64,000 nucleotides of DNA from Hanleya hanleyi (GCA_036873755.1 JAVTVY010033708.1:1-64000), one strand, 5' to 3'; positions 10,031 through 20,689 are shown, numbered from the stretch's first letter. The notes: generated from the sequence alone by a model not told the origin. Program-made: numbers and translations.

Positions 10031-13000
10031 GAGATCGTCGAGTGTTGCAGAGATGATGACCTAATATCAACGAAGACCCGACTCTCTGAAAAGATTGTTT
10101 TTAACGTATTTGGATTAGGGCCTCCTAAATCAATGTCTTTTCCAACGAACGCACGTCCGTGATTTAGTGAATGCGTTATTGTGCAGCACTGTTGTGCAAG
10201 CTGTTTCACAGGTTAACAATACGAATCACCGGCGGCTATATCCATGAGTCATGTCTCGGCAGTTAATCTGGGTTAGAGCGATCAGACAATGGAAAATTAC
10301 CGAAAGACCAGGCTGACATTCCAGCGATCTGCTTTGTTTCCCCTTTGGTTACATACAATTGTGTAACAATGTGTGTGCATGTGTTTGTTTGTCAGTAGTT
10401 TAAAGATGTAATCAGCCTCAAGGTCGATGGATTTTGTAAACTATCCCCTGTGCTGTTTTCAGTAGCAAAGGTTGCTGAAGCATCACTGGTGATATATATT
10501 TGATGGAATCCGCGACATTTTGGCATGCGACATTTCGGCGCGCGACATCTCGGTAAGCGACATTTCGGCACGCGGCATTCCGGGATGCGACCTTTCCGAA
10601 CAAAGTGAAGGATATGACATTTCGACATGCGACAATACGGCGCCCTGTTTTTTCCGAGGTCAAATTATACCTCAATAAAGATTTTTACATTATTTTTTAT
10701 CATATTTTTAATATATAAACAGATCAAAGGTTAACAAGTTGTAGTTTTTTTCACTCTGCCTGTTTCGATGGCATTCTCAAAGACCACTTGCATTTCACCT
10801 TTGTCAAAAACATTGTTGGAATTTTATTTTCTCCGGATGACCTCTAACTTAAATTTATGTAGGCCATATTTTGGTCTAGTGGATATATCAAAGATTTAAT
10901 CATGTGTGGTATATTTAGTAGGCCTACCAAGGACCTCAAAAACGCTTTTAAAAACTGTCGATGGCATTTTTGTTACAAATGGATATCCATGCTAAATTAG
11001 TCTTTGCGTGGTAGAGATCAAGGTAGGAGGATACCGCCCTGATCTGGGGCAATTAAAGTCATTTTGGGGTCACTTTTGGGGTCAAATAAGGTCAAAAAAT
11101 TGGTAAAATTCTATTATATATTTATATCCACCGTACTGTTTGTTACCAATGAGTATCCAAGCTGAATTAGTTGTATGTAGAGTTGAAGGTAGTCATAGAT
11201 GACACTATAATTATTAGTATTAATTTCATTTTAGGGTCATTTTTGAGGCCAAAAATCGGTTATAAATTAATATGCACAGTGCTAATTGCACGGTATCTTG
11301 GGTTCAAGCTCTACCGGGAAATTTAAAAAAATTCAAGATGGCCGCCATGATGACGTCACATTGACGTCATCTTCTCGGAAGCCATTTTTCGGCCTTTTTG
11401 GGGTCGATGTTTCGAAATTTTCATTTTTCCGATTTTTCTCTCGAAAAAATCAAATAAAATATAGAATAATTAGTTTTGCATAAATAAAATACTTTCAAGA
11501 CCTTTTAGGCAAGGATCCTCTGTCCGGGGGTACATGAAAATAGGCTCAAAATGACCCCAATAAGATAAGCTTTAAAGTCACCAAGTTTCAGCCTCCTCGG
11601 TTTTGTCGTTTCGGAGCACCAGAGAAAAGTTCACTAAGGGGGGGCACTTTCCGCCCCCCCAGGCCAGGTAGGGTTAAACCATGATCTTTTGAGCGGAAAA
11701 TTAAACAGATTCAAAATATGCTAGGCTTTGATGTGAGATCCCTTTATGTTAACTATAATTTGCACTATGAGCTTACAAAAATACCTATTATATGAATAAC
11801 TTGAAAAATGGGCGATTTAAGGATGAACCCACATGAGCGTCATTTTGAAGTAACGCATGATGGTCAATTACTAGAATTATAGAAATAGGCTCAAAATTAG
11901 CCAAATATAATATTTCAAAACTAAGGAAAATCTTCGCTCTCGGGTTTCAACGATTCCGATGAGGCCAGAAAATGTTAAGTCAAACTACTTCAACAATTAT
12001 CTTGATCGAGAAGGTTCAATTCAGAAGAAAATGCATAATTTTTTTCTGATTTAGACCGTTAAATTACCTCAATTCCAATCACTAATGAGCTAACTATACC
12101 TGTGTTACAGCCCTGCAGTACATAAAGTCATTTATCGCGGATACCCATTGGTAACAAACATCAGAATGGAAATTAATTTAGGAACTTTAACCAATTCTGA
12201 CGTCATTTGACCCGAAAGTGACCCCCAAATGACCTTTAATGCCCAAAATCCAAGCGGTATCCCCTCCCACCTTGAACCCTACCCTTGATTTTCCATCAAA
12301 ATTCGCATTTGATGCCTTTGGCCGGTCGTCTATAATTGAGCATCGATACCCATTGCGCCATCAACAATAAGTACATGGCAGTGACCTAAAAATAACCTTG
12401 AATAGCTCATATGCACTTGGTTTCCACTCTTATCTTAACCTTCACCCTTTAGAACTACTTCAGTTTGAATGCCCATTTTTTATTTACAAAGAATGCTATA
12501 ACCTGTTTTGAAGTCTTTTAAGGCCCCTATTTTGGCCATCTTTGGATCTTATTTGACCTCGAAATTACCTCCATATGACCTCAATTTGCCAAAAATGTCC
12601 TGGTATCCACCCCCTATGTTGAGACACATTGCACACTAAAGCAATTAACGAACAACACAATATACATGAAATAAAATAGAATTCTCTCTCGTTTTGGTCT
12701 CATTTGACCACTCAAATAACCATAAACTGACGTTAAAAGACCTCAATTCCAATAATTAAACAACTATCCATACCTCAAAATGGCCTTTAATGCCCAAAAC
12801 TCGGGTGGTATCCCCTCCCACATTGAACCCTACCACCCAAGGAACTAATTTAGCATGGGTACACATTTGTAACAAACAATGCCATCAAAAGTTACATTTC
12901 GTGTCATTGGCCGACCTACTATTGTGACAAAATAAGTGTCGACACGCTCGATACCACATTTTTTGAGTGACAAGAGTCGCATGCTATTGTCATGAGACTC

Positions 13001-13300
13001 GACCAATTTTCAGCACACAAATCCGTGCTATACTAAGATAGAGTAATTCTAAAATAACGAAAATGCTGTTATACTATCACTTACGAAATAACAAAAATAT
13101 CTTCAATTATTGATTATTCTACTGGGCTACATCTCTTGACTATAACTCGAAGTACATATACGGATTGGAAAAAAGGAGAAGCCCATTTCGTCTAATTAAA
13201 AATCGCATATTATTCCCCTGTGCAGGCATTGTACAGTGCATTATTGCACTCATTCAACATAATTTCTGAGGGAAGAACTGGCGGTGACTCACGATCAGAG
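10031..13300. other. Intergenic DNA upstream of a host gene
   Basis: No coding region is supported. The tract contains a short tandem repeat (10505-10640) and several diverged copies of a dispersed repeat with CCTTTAATGCCCAAAA and GGTATCCCCTCCCAC (about 12230-12290 and 12780-12840, with an inverted relative near 11020). Confidence 0.5.
10505..10640. repeat. GCGACATTTCGG tandem repeat
   Basis: About seven degenerate copies of a 16- to 18-base unit built on GCATGCGACATTTCGG lie in a row. The repeat creates Cys/Arg/Asn-patterned open frames on the minus strand that are artefacts of periodicity. Confidence 0.8.
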
Positions 13301-13307
13301 AGAGCCA

Positions 13308-13314
13308 TATATAA
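13308..13314 (+). promoter_or_regulatory. Candidate TATA box of the transporter gene
   Basis: TATATAA lies 73 bases before the start codon of the transporter exon. Distance and position suit a core promoter with a 5' untranslated region of about 45 bases. No further support is available from sequence alone. Confidence 0.4.
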
Positions 13315-13386
13315 TACATCAACCTGCTGACAGTGTTAACGTATTTCTGTTAGGTTGTAATTATCTGTGTGTTTAACGAGGAAAAC

Positions 13387-13880
13387 ATGGAGCCCACCAA
13401 AGAATGCCCGGATAAGTTGATTCCTATGGTCAATCCGATTAATTATACTACAACAGATGAACATTTTGCAAAATGTCGTACTTTGAAATTCGGCCGTGGC
13501 TTCTTCAGAATAGAGCTGAATCCCGTCGTAACTATTGCATCTGCCATCATCATATGGGGACTCGTAACTTGGTGTTGTGCTGACCCGGATGGCTCGTTCA
13601 GAACCCTCAATCCCAGTATGCTTTGGATCACCAAGACCTGGACCTGGTTATATATAGGAACAAGAGACATTTGGGTCTTGTTTATTATCGCCCTCTTCTT
13701 CTCCAAGTATTCCAAATTGAAGTTAGGAAAACAGGACGAACAACCGGAGTTCAACGATGCCGAGTATTTCACCATGCTTTTTGCGGCTGGCATAGGAGTT
13801 GGCCTTTTCTACTTTGGTGTTACAGAGACAATGCTGCATTACAGGCCACCGGAAGCAGATCGAAACCGCTTCTGGTACAG
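13387..13880 (+). CDS. First coding exon of a BCCT-family (betaine/choline-type) transporter
   Basis: The exon opens at ATG 13387 and runs 494 bases to a splice donor (CAG at 13880, then GTAAAT). It shows two hydrophobic segments (about residues 46-64 and 90-112) and then the family hallmark: an SKYSKLKLGK loop, an acidic PEFNDAEYF stretch and GIGVGLFYFGVTE. BCCT carriers move betaine, carnitine or choline across the plasma membrane with 12 membrane segments, so this is only the N-terminal part. I could not find the following exons downstream; they may be short or beyond the window, or the gene may be truncated by insertions. This is the only convincing host gene in the window. Confidence 0.85.
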
Positions 13881-14734
13881 GTAAATTAAAACAACGTTTT
13901 GCGCTGATAAAGCTTTTGTTTTCATACCCCCGCCTCCCCCCCCCCCCCTATATTAAGGTAGATAGCTACAGTTTCTTAGAATTCTCAAATTTCATTCAAA
14001 ATTTAAGTTCTCCTTGAGCTGCAAATGTTGAACATGGAAACACTAAAATAACGTGTATCAATGTTTCTATCTGTTTGATTTTTTGTTGTGCATGTGTCAC
14101 TCATGTTTTTTTAAAGTATTTCGAGGAAATTACATCATCTAAAAAGATGTTACTCAGTGATATATTTATTTCAGGTGGTGGAGGCGGGGGGGGGGGGGGC
14201 TAAAATTGCACAGGGAATTATTTCTTTTCGGGAAAATGTACGGTATATTTCCGGCCAAAATTTCAATTAAAGAATCCCTAGAAGGGTATTTCCTGGCATA
14301 TCAATTGCAAAAAGTGAATACATGCATGTAGTGTAATATAACTAAAAATGGCGTATGGACATTTTTAGTAATTCTGTATCCATACCACACCAGCCCTATT
14401 ATTTTTGGGTCATGAACTTGTAATTTTCAATCAACATGATACTCAAATTCTTCGTGATAACATTCCGATATTCCTACAAAATCCGCCTATTAGTTCTCAG
14501 TAAATCGCAGAAATGAAAATACTTAGGCGATTCTGCTTGTTATTCTGACGTGAGCCCGCACATCCGCGCTAAAACCAGGGGTAGTCTATCCTTTGACTCA
14601 ACAAGCAACCTTCATGTTGTGAACGTAGCATCCGCCATGCGTAACATTCGACCTGGCCTCTGTAGTAAGAAAACGGCAAACTCTGTCGCATTGGAGTTTT
14701 GAGACTGGAAATGAGGTTGTAAATAATGCTGCGT
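13881..14734 (+). other. Presumed first intron of the transporter
   Basis: Starts with the donor GTAAAT and holds a C-run (about 13928-13948) and a G-run (about 14183-14200), AT-rich text and no recognisable exon or element. Confidence 0.45.
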
Positions 14735-15060
14735 CATGATATCACGGATGACGTCGCATCCCGGTCAGAGGTCACTTCCGTGTCAAAAGTAAAAGGTCAA
14801 TTCCGGTGCGAGTTCATTTCCGGGTCACGTGACTTCCAGTGTCCATCTGCGCATGCGCAATCGAGGAATAGTAGGAAAAGAGCATTTGGGTGGACGTTTT
14901 GGGGCTAGGTGGACCATCCCTGGTCCGAATGGGGCGTGTGAGATGTCATTTTGATGCACTTATGTGGTAGAGTCCGTCTGGTCTAGTGTGTTGTGGAAAT
15001 ACCGTCTATCTGCGCATGCAGAGACATAGTGGGGCGGAGAAGTGCCATTTTAGGGGTCAA
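14735..15060. repeat. Solitary terminal-repeat unit with an NRF1 site
   Basis: GTCACGTGAC (14824-14833), TGCGCATGCGCA (14848-14859), a GGACGTTTTGGGGCTAGGTGG block and a second, imperfect GCGCATGC match the repeat units of elements D, E and F. It is probably a fragment of a decayed element. Confidence 0.65.
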
Positions 15061-15993
15061 TACTTCAAATGGTGATACAAGCATGAAACTTGGCACAAAT
15101 ATTCTCATCAGGTCACATTTTAAGCAATCGAGCCACTTGTAAATTCAAGATGGCCGCCATCTTCAAGATGGCCATCATTTTCTTCTGTTAATTTTCACTT
15201 CCATCATATAAAATGGTACACATATTCGATTTTAACATATGTCTGTTATAACTGATAACTTTTTGAACATGCTGCAAATAACAGTGCAATTTTAAAAAAA
15301 ATCCAAAATGGCCACCATATCCAAATTGGTCTACCTCGGTTAAACTTCACTTCGACATATTAATTGATTCTTGTATGTTTGCAGAATTTTAATTGTGTCT
15401 GTTACAATTTATATATTCAGTTGCTTAGATTTGTTAGTATTTTCCTCAGATCTTCAGCTCTCCTGTATACAGAGTCCAGTATTTATAGTCTGTCCATTTT
15501 AATTAGTCGTCTACTTTGGAGCTAGTGAAAAATCAGTAGTTATATCTACATAAATTTTTTTCTATTTTCTTGCATCGTGTACAACAAACTGAACGCTCTT
15601 GTGAAGAGATTTTCTCTTTCGGTATTAAAATAGATCTAAAAGTTCATTTATGTGCCTAAAGATAGCAAGGTCACATAGTTCCGGTGAGAGAACAGCCCCT
15701 TGTGGTGCGTCCACAATTTATCGGTAGAATTTACCATCGAATCGAAATTCACTCTTAGTAGGAACCAGTACAGTGATTTACAGTCATGTGTAAGTTGAGG
15801 GGCCCCAGCGCGTCATATTCAATGCCCGAATGAGACAAAAGATCAGCTTGGGGGCTTCAAGTATTTCATCAAATCCATGATACGTACATAATGAGGTGGT
15901 ATTATATGTTATCAGAAGCGTATATTTCAGTATACGCTGTTTCTGAATTTCTTTAATGAAATAGTGTCAGCTAGGTATGAGTCTTCCTTCTTG

Positions 15994-17095
15994 CTATGGT
16001 AGTATTGTATAAACTTATTAAATATGGTGTTAGTGGTAAGTTGCTGAAGGTTATGCGATCAATGTATCAAATGGTTAAGTTATGTGTCAAATCAAAAGGT
16101 CTTTCGAGTGCGTTTTTTTTTACCAAAAGTCTGGATTATGTCAAGGGGAGGTATTGTCACCGATACTATTTTATTTGTATGTTAATGACATGGAAACAGA
16201 TTTTATGTTGAATATGGATAACTTAGTCGATATTGATGACGTTAGTGTTTCATTACTGATGTATGCAGATGATACCGTTCTGATATCAGAAACGAGAGAA
16301 GGGCTGCAAAATATGTTGGATCATTTGAAAGCTTACTGTAAAACCTGGAACTTGACGGTTAATGTGGAAAAAACTAAAGTGTTGGTGTTTAGGAAGGGTT
16401 GGAAAAGGGAAAACGACAAATGGGACTATGGGGGTGAAATAATTGAAGAGATCAATAGCTTTAATTATCTAGGATGTCTATTCAATTATAATGGGAAGTT
16501 TCAAGTTACACAGCAGAACAAGGCCTTGCGGGGTAAGAAAGCGACGTTTAAGTTATTGTCAAAGATTAAAAATTTCGAGCTGAATATAAAAACAAAGTTG
16601 AATCTCTTTGATATGTATGTTGGAAGTGTTTTGAATTATGGATGCGAATTTTGGGGCTTTCATCTGGGAAAAGATATCGAAGCCGTTCATATTGAATTTT
16701 GTAAGCGGATATTGGGATTGGGAAAAAAACGCTACAAATCTTTCAGTGTTATCAGAACTTGGAAGGGTACCTATGATATTGGTCAGAAAATCTAGAATAA
16801 TTAAGTGGCTGGTTACGGTTATTAACTACAGATAATTGCATACTTAAATCGCTATATACAAGTTTATATTCAGATTATGTAAGCGGAAAGACTCCGCCGG
16901 ATTGCTGGATTAACATAGTCAGAAAGGAGCTTTGTGAAAATGGTTTTCAGTTTGTTTGGGATGAACAAGGCGTGGGTAAGATAAAATTGTTTTACACAGA
17001 ATTTAGGCAAAGAATTACTGATAGATATATACAGACTGTACACGGGGAAACAAGCAGGATGTCAAAAGCTAGTTTATATAAATATGTTACTGATA
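15994..17095 (+). pseudogene. LINE reverse transcriptase, copy A, 5' part
   Basis: The reading covers the middle and C-terminal parts of a non-LTR reverse transcriptase: a YGVSGK region, then QGEVLSPILF, the catalytic MYADDTV box, a WNLTVN-EKTKV segment, FNYLG, and an FWGFH/FCK thumb-like region. The frame breaks at a run of nine T near 16120 and closes at 16795. The remaining 3' part is separated by element C and resumes at 24909. The protein would copy its own RNA at a nicked target. The 5' end is truncated, as is usual for LINEs. It is not intact. Confidence 0.85.
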
Positions 17096-17101
17096 GTTAT
17101 A
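17096..17101. repeat. Target-site duplication GTTATA, left of element C
   Basis: GTTATA here is repeated exactly at 24903-24908. The uninterrupted site is present at 28650-28655 in the paralogous LINE copy. Six bases is the characteristic Polinton duplication length. Confidence 0.93.
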
Positions 17102-17490
17102 AGTAGTAGTATAGGCGTATCACAGGTCTTACTCCTCCACCGAAATACTCCTCCACTCACCGATCACCATCATACGTCACTACTGATTTGTAGTTGTATA
17201 GATTATTGGGATTTGACATTAATAAATTATATACGTATAGTTATAGTATAGACCTACATACGATATTATAAATAAATTATCCGAATTTATACGATAATCG
17301 TTAATAACGATTCAAAACACGGCGTATATTTTACTCTATATCGGTTTTACAGAAAGGGTGTTATTTCAATAAAAATATATATATGTAGTATAGATTTATG
17401 ATATTATAAATAATTTCTCCGAATTTGTACGTTAACCGTTCATAAGGAATTTTAAAAAGCACGGCGTATATTAGGTTACAAGAAAAGCGT
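17102..17490. repeat. Element C left subterminal AT-rich repeats
   Basis: After the terminus, two diverged copies of an approximately 150-base unit (ATATTATAAATAA, CCGAATTT, CGGCGTATATT) occur. The mirror copy is at 24510-24902. Unlike D, E and F, no NRF1-type palindromes are present, so C belongs to a different terminal-repeat subfamily. Confidence 0.7.
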
Positions 17491-17492
17491 TA

Positions 17493-17723
17493 TTGCAATT
17501 GGTGTATGGCGACATTTGGTGTTGGATAATACACGGTACATTTGGTACGGTGAATATTGATTTTGATTTCGCTGTATATTGTTTATGTGCCTGTGATGTC
17601 ATGGAACTGACTTCGGACATTTATGTTTGTGACAGACTGTGTTGTTCCTGTGATCTATGTAAGCCAGGACTGAAAACTCGCACGGAGCGAGATTGTATAT
17701 GTCGGGTATTCTTGGATAAATGA
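17493..17723 (+). CDS. Cysteine-rich hypothetical frame (left arm of C)
   Basis: An open frame of 76 codons without an early ATG reads a Cys-rich C-terminus (CSCDLCKPG, CIC). The mirror arm (24264-24494) keeps the frame with several conservative changes, which slightly favours coding, but mirror copies alone are weak evidence. It may be the end of a spliced gene or chance. I recognise no family. Confidence 0.25.
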   Translation: MQLVYGDIWCWIIHGTFGTVNIDFDFAVYCLCACDVMELTSDIYVCDRLCCSCDLCKPGLKTRTERDCICRVFLDK

Positions 17724-17989
17724 AGTTATTTGCTAGAACGTGTGCGAATTCACCCCTAAGGCGGGTTAATAAATATAATATTCAACTCTCCATACAACTT
17801 TTTGTGTTACATTTATACGAAACTACTAGGTGTGTCTGTAGACGTTTTCACGTACCCAGACCTCGTTCGGTGTTCGGACATGTCTGGACACGTCATCGTT
17901 TAAAGTCGATAGGAGCACAGCTGTTACATTAATAACGTTACGATGTATAGGCTGTAGTCGTAAAATACCTATCACTTCTACTGAGCGTC

Positions 17990-18334
17990 ATGGAACGGAT
18001 CCACCAAGCTATTCTCCGTTGTAATATTACAACTTTAATCGGTAATATGAAAAACACGGAAAGGGTGTGTCAGGCTCTATTTCATGAAGGTGTAATTAAT
18101 CGATCTATGTATGAAGAAATTACGGTAGAGAAATCGAGATTTGATCAGACTCGGGTTTTATTAATGCTACTCCCCAAACAAGGCCCGACTGCGTTCACCT
18201 GTTTTATTGACATTCTACTGCGAACAGATAATGGGGAGTTAGGTAACACCCTTATTGATAATGATAAAAAATTACGTTCATGGGTTCAACCGGCTGGAGC
18301 TGTGTGTGTTATTACACCTGGCACTCTCGTATAG
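17990..18334 (+). CDS. CARD-domain protein (left arm, intact)
   Basis: The 114-residue protein is almost entirely one death-fold domain. The pattern is a first helix after the N-terminus (IHQAILRCN), V-x3-L with EGVI at the second/third helix boundary, a charged stretch, then LLMLLPKQGPTAFTCFIDIL, the strongly CARD-like helix 4-5 junction, and a last helix ending near residue 90. CARDs pair with other CARDs to build apoptosome, caspase and NOD/RLR signalling assemblies. A CARD-only protein usually acts as a decoy or adaptor, so a role in damping host cell death or innate signalling is plausible but inferred. The start is the only ATG that gives the full fold. The mirror copy at 23653-23997 has stop codons. 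Capture from the host is likely. Confidence 0.8.
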   Translation: MERIHQAILRCNITTLIGNMKNTERVCQALFHEGVINRSMYEEITVEKSRFDQTRVLLMLLPKQGPTAFTCFIDILLRTDNGELGNTLIDNDKKLRSWVQPAGAVCVITPGTLV

Positions 18335-18371
18335 ACTCAGCGGCTGAATATACAGATCGATATCCGTAATG

Positions 18372-18378
18372 TATAAAT
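18372..18378 (+). promoter_or_regulatory. Candidate TATA box before the PC4-like gene
   Basis: TATAAAT stands 113 bases before the PC4-like start in the left arm and about 78 in the right arm, because the left arm has a 35-base insertion between the two. It is conserved in the mirror arm. Confidence 0.45.
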
Positions 18379-18443
18379 CGACACACATCGGAACGACTAT
18401 CGCAATTTCGCAACGACTGCTACGCTATACTATTACAAGAGAC

Positions 18444-18478
18444 CTGGGACGAATATCTATACTCGTCCCAGAAGAGAC
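18444..18478. repeat. 28-base hairpin insertion with 7-base duplication
   Basis: Only the left arm contains this block. A stem CTGGGACGA / TCGTCCCAG with a 10-base loop is bounded on both sides by AAGAGAC, which occurs once in the right arm. It looks like a precise micro-insertion with target duplication. Confidence 0.75.
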
Positions 18479-18490
18479 CAACCCTCCGCC

Positions 18491-19084
18491 ATGTACGCTT
18501 TAACGAAGAATTTATACGTTAGAGTACTCGACCAAGGGGGTAAACCGAATGTGGTTTTCCAAAGATATAACCAGAGTGGAATGACACTACAGCCTTGCAG
18601 CATCCCTATTACACTCGCTAAGGATGACTGGTTCACCTTCAAAAGAGTTTTACCTCGAGTGGAAGCCATGATTCGAGCGGAAGAACCGACTGAAACACCC
18701 ATCCCACTAGATGAAGAAGAGAAGTTATTCTTAAGTGCCGCTTGTTACAGAGGTGATTGGTTAATTCATATCCGGCAGGGGTATATCAAACGAGGCACAA
18801 GTGGCGACAAACTGGCCTCAGGGGCTATAGGCTACACATTAAACGAAAACTCTTGTGCTAAATTTAAAACACTGATACCAGTTATTGAGGCTAATATGAT
18901 GGAGGTTGAACGTTGCCCGCCACCGGAGAGTTTTGACCCTGTTTTAGGCGCTGTGAGTGATCTGCCGATTGAAGACTTGCGGAATGACAATGGCGGTAAT
19001 ACGCCGGACGCTGTTGATGACATTGTGGGGGCCTACACCATAACCAAAGCGAACACTTTCAATGCTCTAAATGTAACCCTATGA
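18491..19084 (+). CDS. Tandem PC4-like single-strand-binding protein (left arm of C)
   Basis: The 197-residue protein contains two beta-rich modules, each closed by a helix with the PC4 (p15 coactivator) pattern. Module 1 ends in ITLAKDDWFTFKRVLPRVEAMI (about 35-60), and module 2 ends near residue 140 with a CAKFKTLIPVIEANM helix. PC4-fold proteins bind single-stranded or melted DNA at promoters and replication forks. Two paralogues sit in the same position in element E (43464-43967, 44040-44509), with the shared signature W-T-K-FKRVL. The mirror copy (22938-23531) is also open. It probably acts in the nucleus on element transcription or replication. The fold assignment is by pattern and not by search. 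Confidence 0.65.
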   Translation: MYALTKNLYVRVLDQGGKPNVVFQRYNQSGMTLQPCSIPITLAKDDWFTFKRVLPRVEAMIRAEEPTETPIPLDEEEKLFLSAACYRGDWLIHIRQGYIKRGTSGDKLASGAIGYTLNENSCAKFKTLIPVIEANMMEVERCPPPESFDPVLGAVSDLPIEDLRNDNGGNTPDAVDDIVGAYTITKANTFNALNVTL

Positions 19085-19266
19085 CGTATATAGACTATTT
19101 AATGAACTGGTGAAATAACTTATAACGATGTATTCGAATTCAGTTCTGTATATATGTGTGTGTATGCGTGATATTTGTACCGACTGTTTGTTACTCGTTG
19201 TATTAAAAGTTGTCAATAACATAAAGGATGTGTTAGTTCAATTTACTCGTTATTTAACCTTAGGTC

Positions 19267-19488
19267 ATGGAGGGTTTCTTATACGGTGTTTACCACGACC
19301 CTTACAACCCGGCTAGTTTTAAGGTTGTTGATAATATTTATCAGGTCGCCAAAAACGCGGGATATGTAGTTAGCCGACCCTATATCGAGAAACGACTGAC
19401 TGGTGTCGATCCGTATACACTGCATAGTCGGGTTAGGAAGTGTTTTCCTAAAATAAGGGTAGATGCACTTTTACAATGGCGGATATAA
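19267..19488 (+). pseudogene. Integrase N-terminal fragment (left arm of C)
   Basis: The 73-codon frame aligns with the first 75 or so residues of the element E integrase: a FLYGVYHDP-N-PASF start against NLYYSPDSPAAYS, then DPYTLHSRVRKCF against DTYTLHRAVRRHF, and it stops at ALLQWRI, exactly where the catalytic domain would begin. None of the three catalytic acidic residues is encoded. It follows the PC4-like gene as the full integrase does in E, so C derives from a Polinton left end truncated within the integrase. It could survive as a small DNA-binding peptide but is more likely a remnant. Confidence 0.7.
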
Positions 19489-19867
19489 ATAATAGTGCGG
19501 GTGTTAATATCGGGTCACGTGACAGCCCGGAGTTATCGCCCCCAGTCACAGTTTTTCCAACCAGGTCGCAGTTTAAATTTCGAGCGAGGATCGTTTATGA
19601 CTTCCGCAAATATTTAGGGTATTTGAGATAGTATTACTGTTGTTTCGGAGAGACGGAAAGAAAGAAGAACACAACTTCGGTTGTTAAAGTTCAAAGTATA
19701 CATTTATTTATACAAATTGATTAATTCAGTAATGACCGTTTCAAAACGAAAATACAAACTGAGCAATCCTAGTACCCAAACGTCAATTTCATTTCCATAA
19801 CCCTGTGAAAAAACTGAGGGTATATCGATAACAAATGCAATACGAGACGCCCTGATGGCGAAACCAA
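19489..19867. other. Junction between the two gene blocks of the left arm
   Basis: Contains a GGGTCACGTGAC E-box (about 19513) and converging 3' ends of the integrase fragment and the minus-strand helical gene. No gene is seen. The mirror copy is at 22185-22559. Confidence 0.5.
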
Positions 19868-20146
19868 CTAATCAAAAGGTTTGATCGGTTGTCTTGTGTA
19901 CTCGCGCGGTAAAAGCCTGTTGATTAAGAATTTACGCATCTCAGCGGCAGATTCTTTCGCTTCATCGTTTGATAAGTCGTCTTCCTCACGCATTCGTTTC
20001 TTAGTCGCCATTACTTTCTGATGAATCGGGTGCTTCCGTAGTTTTCTCCATAACCTTAAATTACGGACGTAGATATTTCGGAACCTTGTCTGTATTCTGG
20101 GTAAAAGCTTGTCATATGCCATCTGATGCGCAATTGGTTGCTCCAT
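19868..20146 (-). CDS. Small helical protein (left arm of C)
   Basis: This 92-residue basic, helical protein has the pattern RFRNIY, then HPIHQKVMATKKRM, then an acidic stretch, MRKFLINRLLP and EYTRQPI. It corresponds to the C-terminal domain of the C2H2 protein at 1581-2153 and of the ATPase fusion at 155-1354, here as a separate gene just downstream of the zinc-finger gene. The mirror copy at 21906-22184 differs by few residues. The function is unknown. Because the domain is linked to C2H2 fingers in the other two proteins, it may pair with the neighbouring finger protein or with the same DNA complex. Confidence 0.65.
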   Translation of the reverse strand: MEQPIAHQMAYDKLLPRIQTRFRNIYVRNLRLWRKLRKHPIHQKVMATKKRMREEDDLSNDEAKESAAEMRKFLINRLLPREYTRQPIKPFD

Positions 20147-20200
20147 TCCGTCGTTTATATCGGATTCATGATCACCAATCGCTTTATCCGCGAAGAGACC

Positions 20201-20632
20201 CTACAAACACTCGTCATTCTCGACATCGTCGTTATCACCAGCATCATCATCATCATCATCATCGTCACCATTACCTTCATCATCACCATCATTGTCATCA
20301 TCATTATCATCATCATCATCGGCGTCAGTAGCGTCGGTATCAATTTGATCACCATGGTAGCCAAAAGTTTGACCTGAAGTACATTTATTTTTACCATTAC
20401 TACCGGAACTGGAAAATTCGTCCCCATGGACAATACTTCCGCCTGCATGGTAATACGATCCTCCACATGCCGTAGGGTCACTCACCGTCATCGTATAGGG
20501 ATGTTCTACTCTACTTGGTGGACCTATAGCGGGACTCGGTGGTGTCTCTTGTCTATGCATTAGACGCATATGTCTGAGCATATTGTCGCGACGAGAGAGG
20601 GTCTTCTGACAGAACGGACATGTACTCGACAT
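20201..20632 (-). CDS. C2H2 zinc-finger protein with acidic tail, C-terminus shortened (left arm)
   Basis: The N-terminus carries one finger (C5, C8, H21, H26), then the linker QETPPSPAIGP shared word for word with the ATPase fusion at 155-1354, then TVSDPTACGG where that protein has its Walker A motif. The nucleotide-binding lysine and everything after it are missing. A long Asp-rich tail with a GAT-type codon repeat follows. A stop codon replaces a Trp codon found in the right arm (21365-21871), removing about 20 residues. It looks like a finger protein derived from the ATPase fusion. The acidic tail could be an activator or DNA-mimic region. The codon repeat also makes false frames on the other strand. 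Confidence 0.7.
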   Translation of the reverse strand: MSSTCPFCQKTLSRRDNMLRHMRLMHRQETPPSPAIGPPSRVEHPYTMTVSDPTACGGSYYHAGGSIVHGDEFSSSGSNGKNKCTSGQTFGYHGDQIDTDATDADDDDDNDDDNDGDDEGNGDDDDDDDDAGDNDDVENDECL

Positions 20633-20689
20633 GGTTCCCGGTCAGAGGGCGGATACAGACTGAGGCTAACGATGTACAAACGACCTTAT

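Noticed and set aside
10392..10675. Cys/Arg-patterned frames resembling a metal-binding protein
   Set aside because: They are produced by a 16- to 18-base tandem repeat. The two frames show the same periodicity and no family match.
20155..20481. Met/Ile-rich and His-rich frames opposite the zinc-finger genes of C
   Set aside because: They are shadows of the GAT codon repeat that encodes the Asp-rich tail on the other strand.
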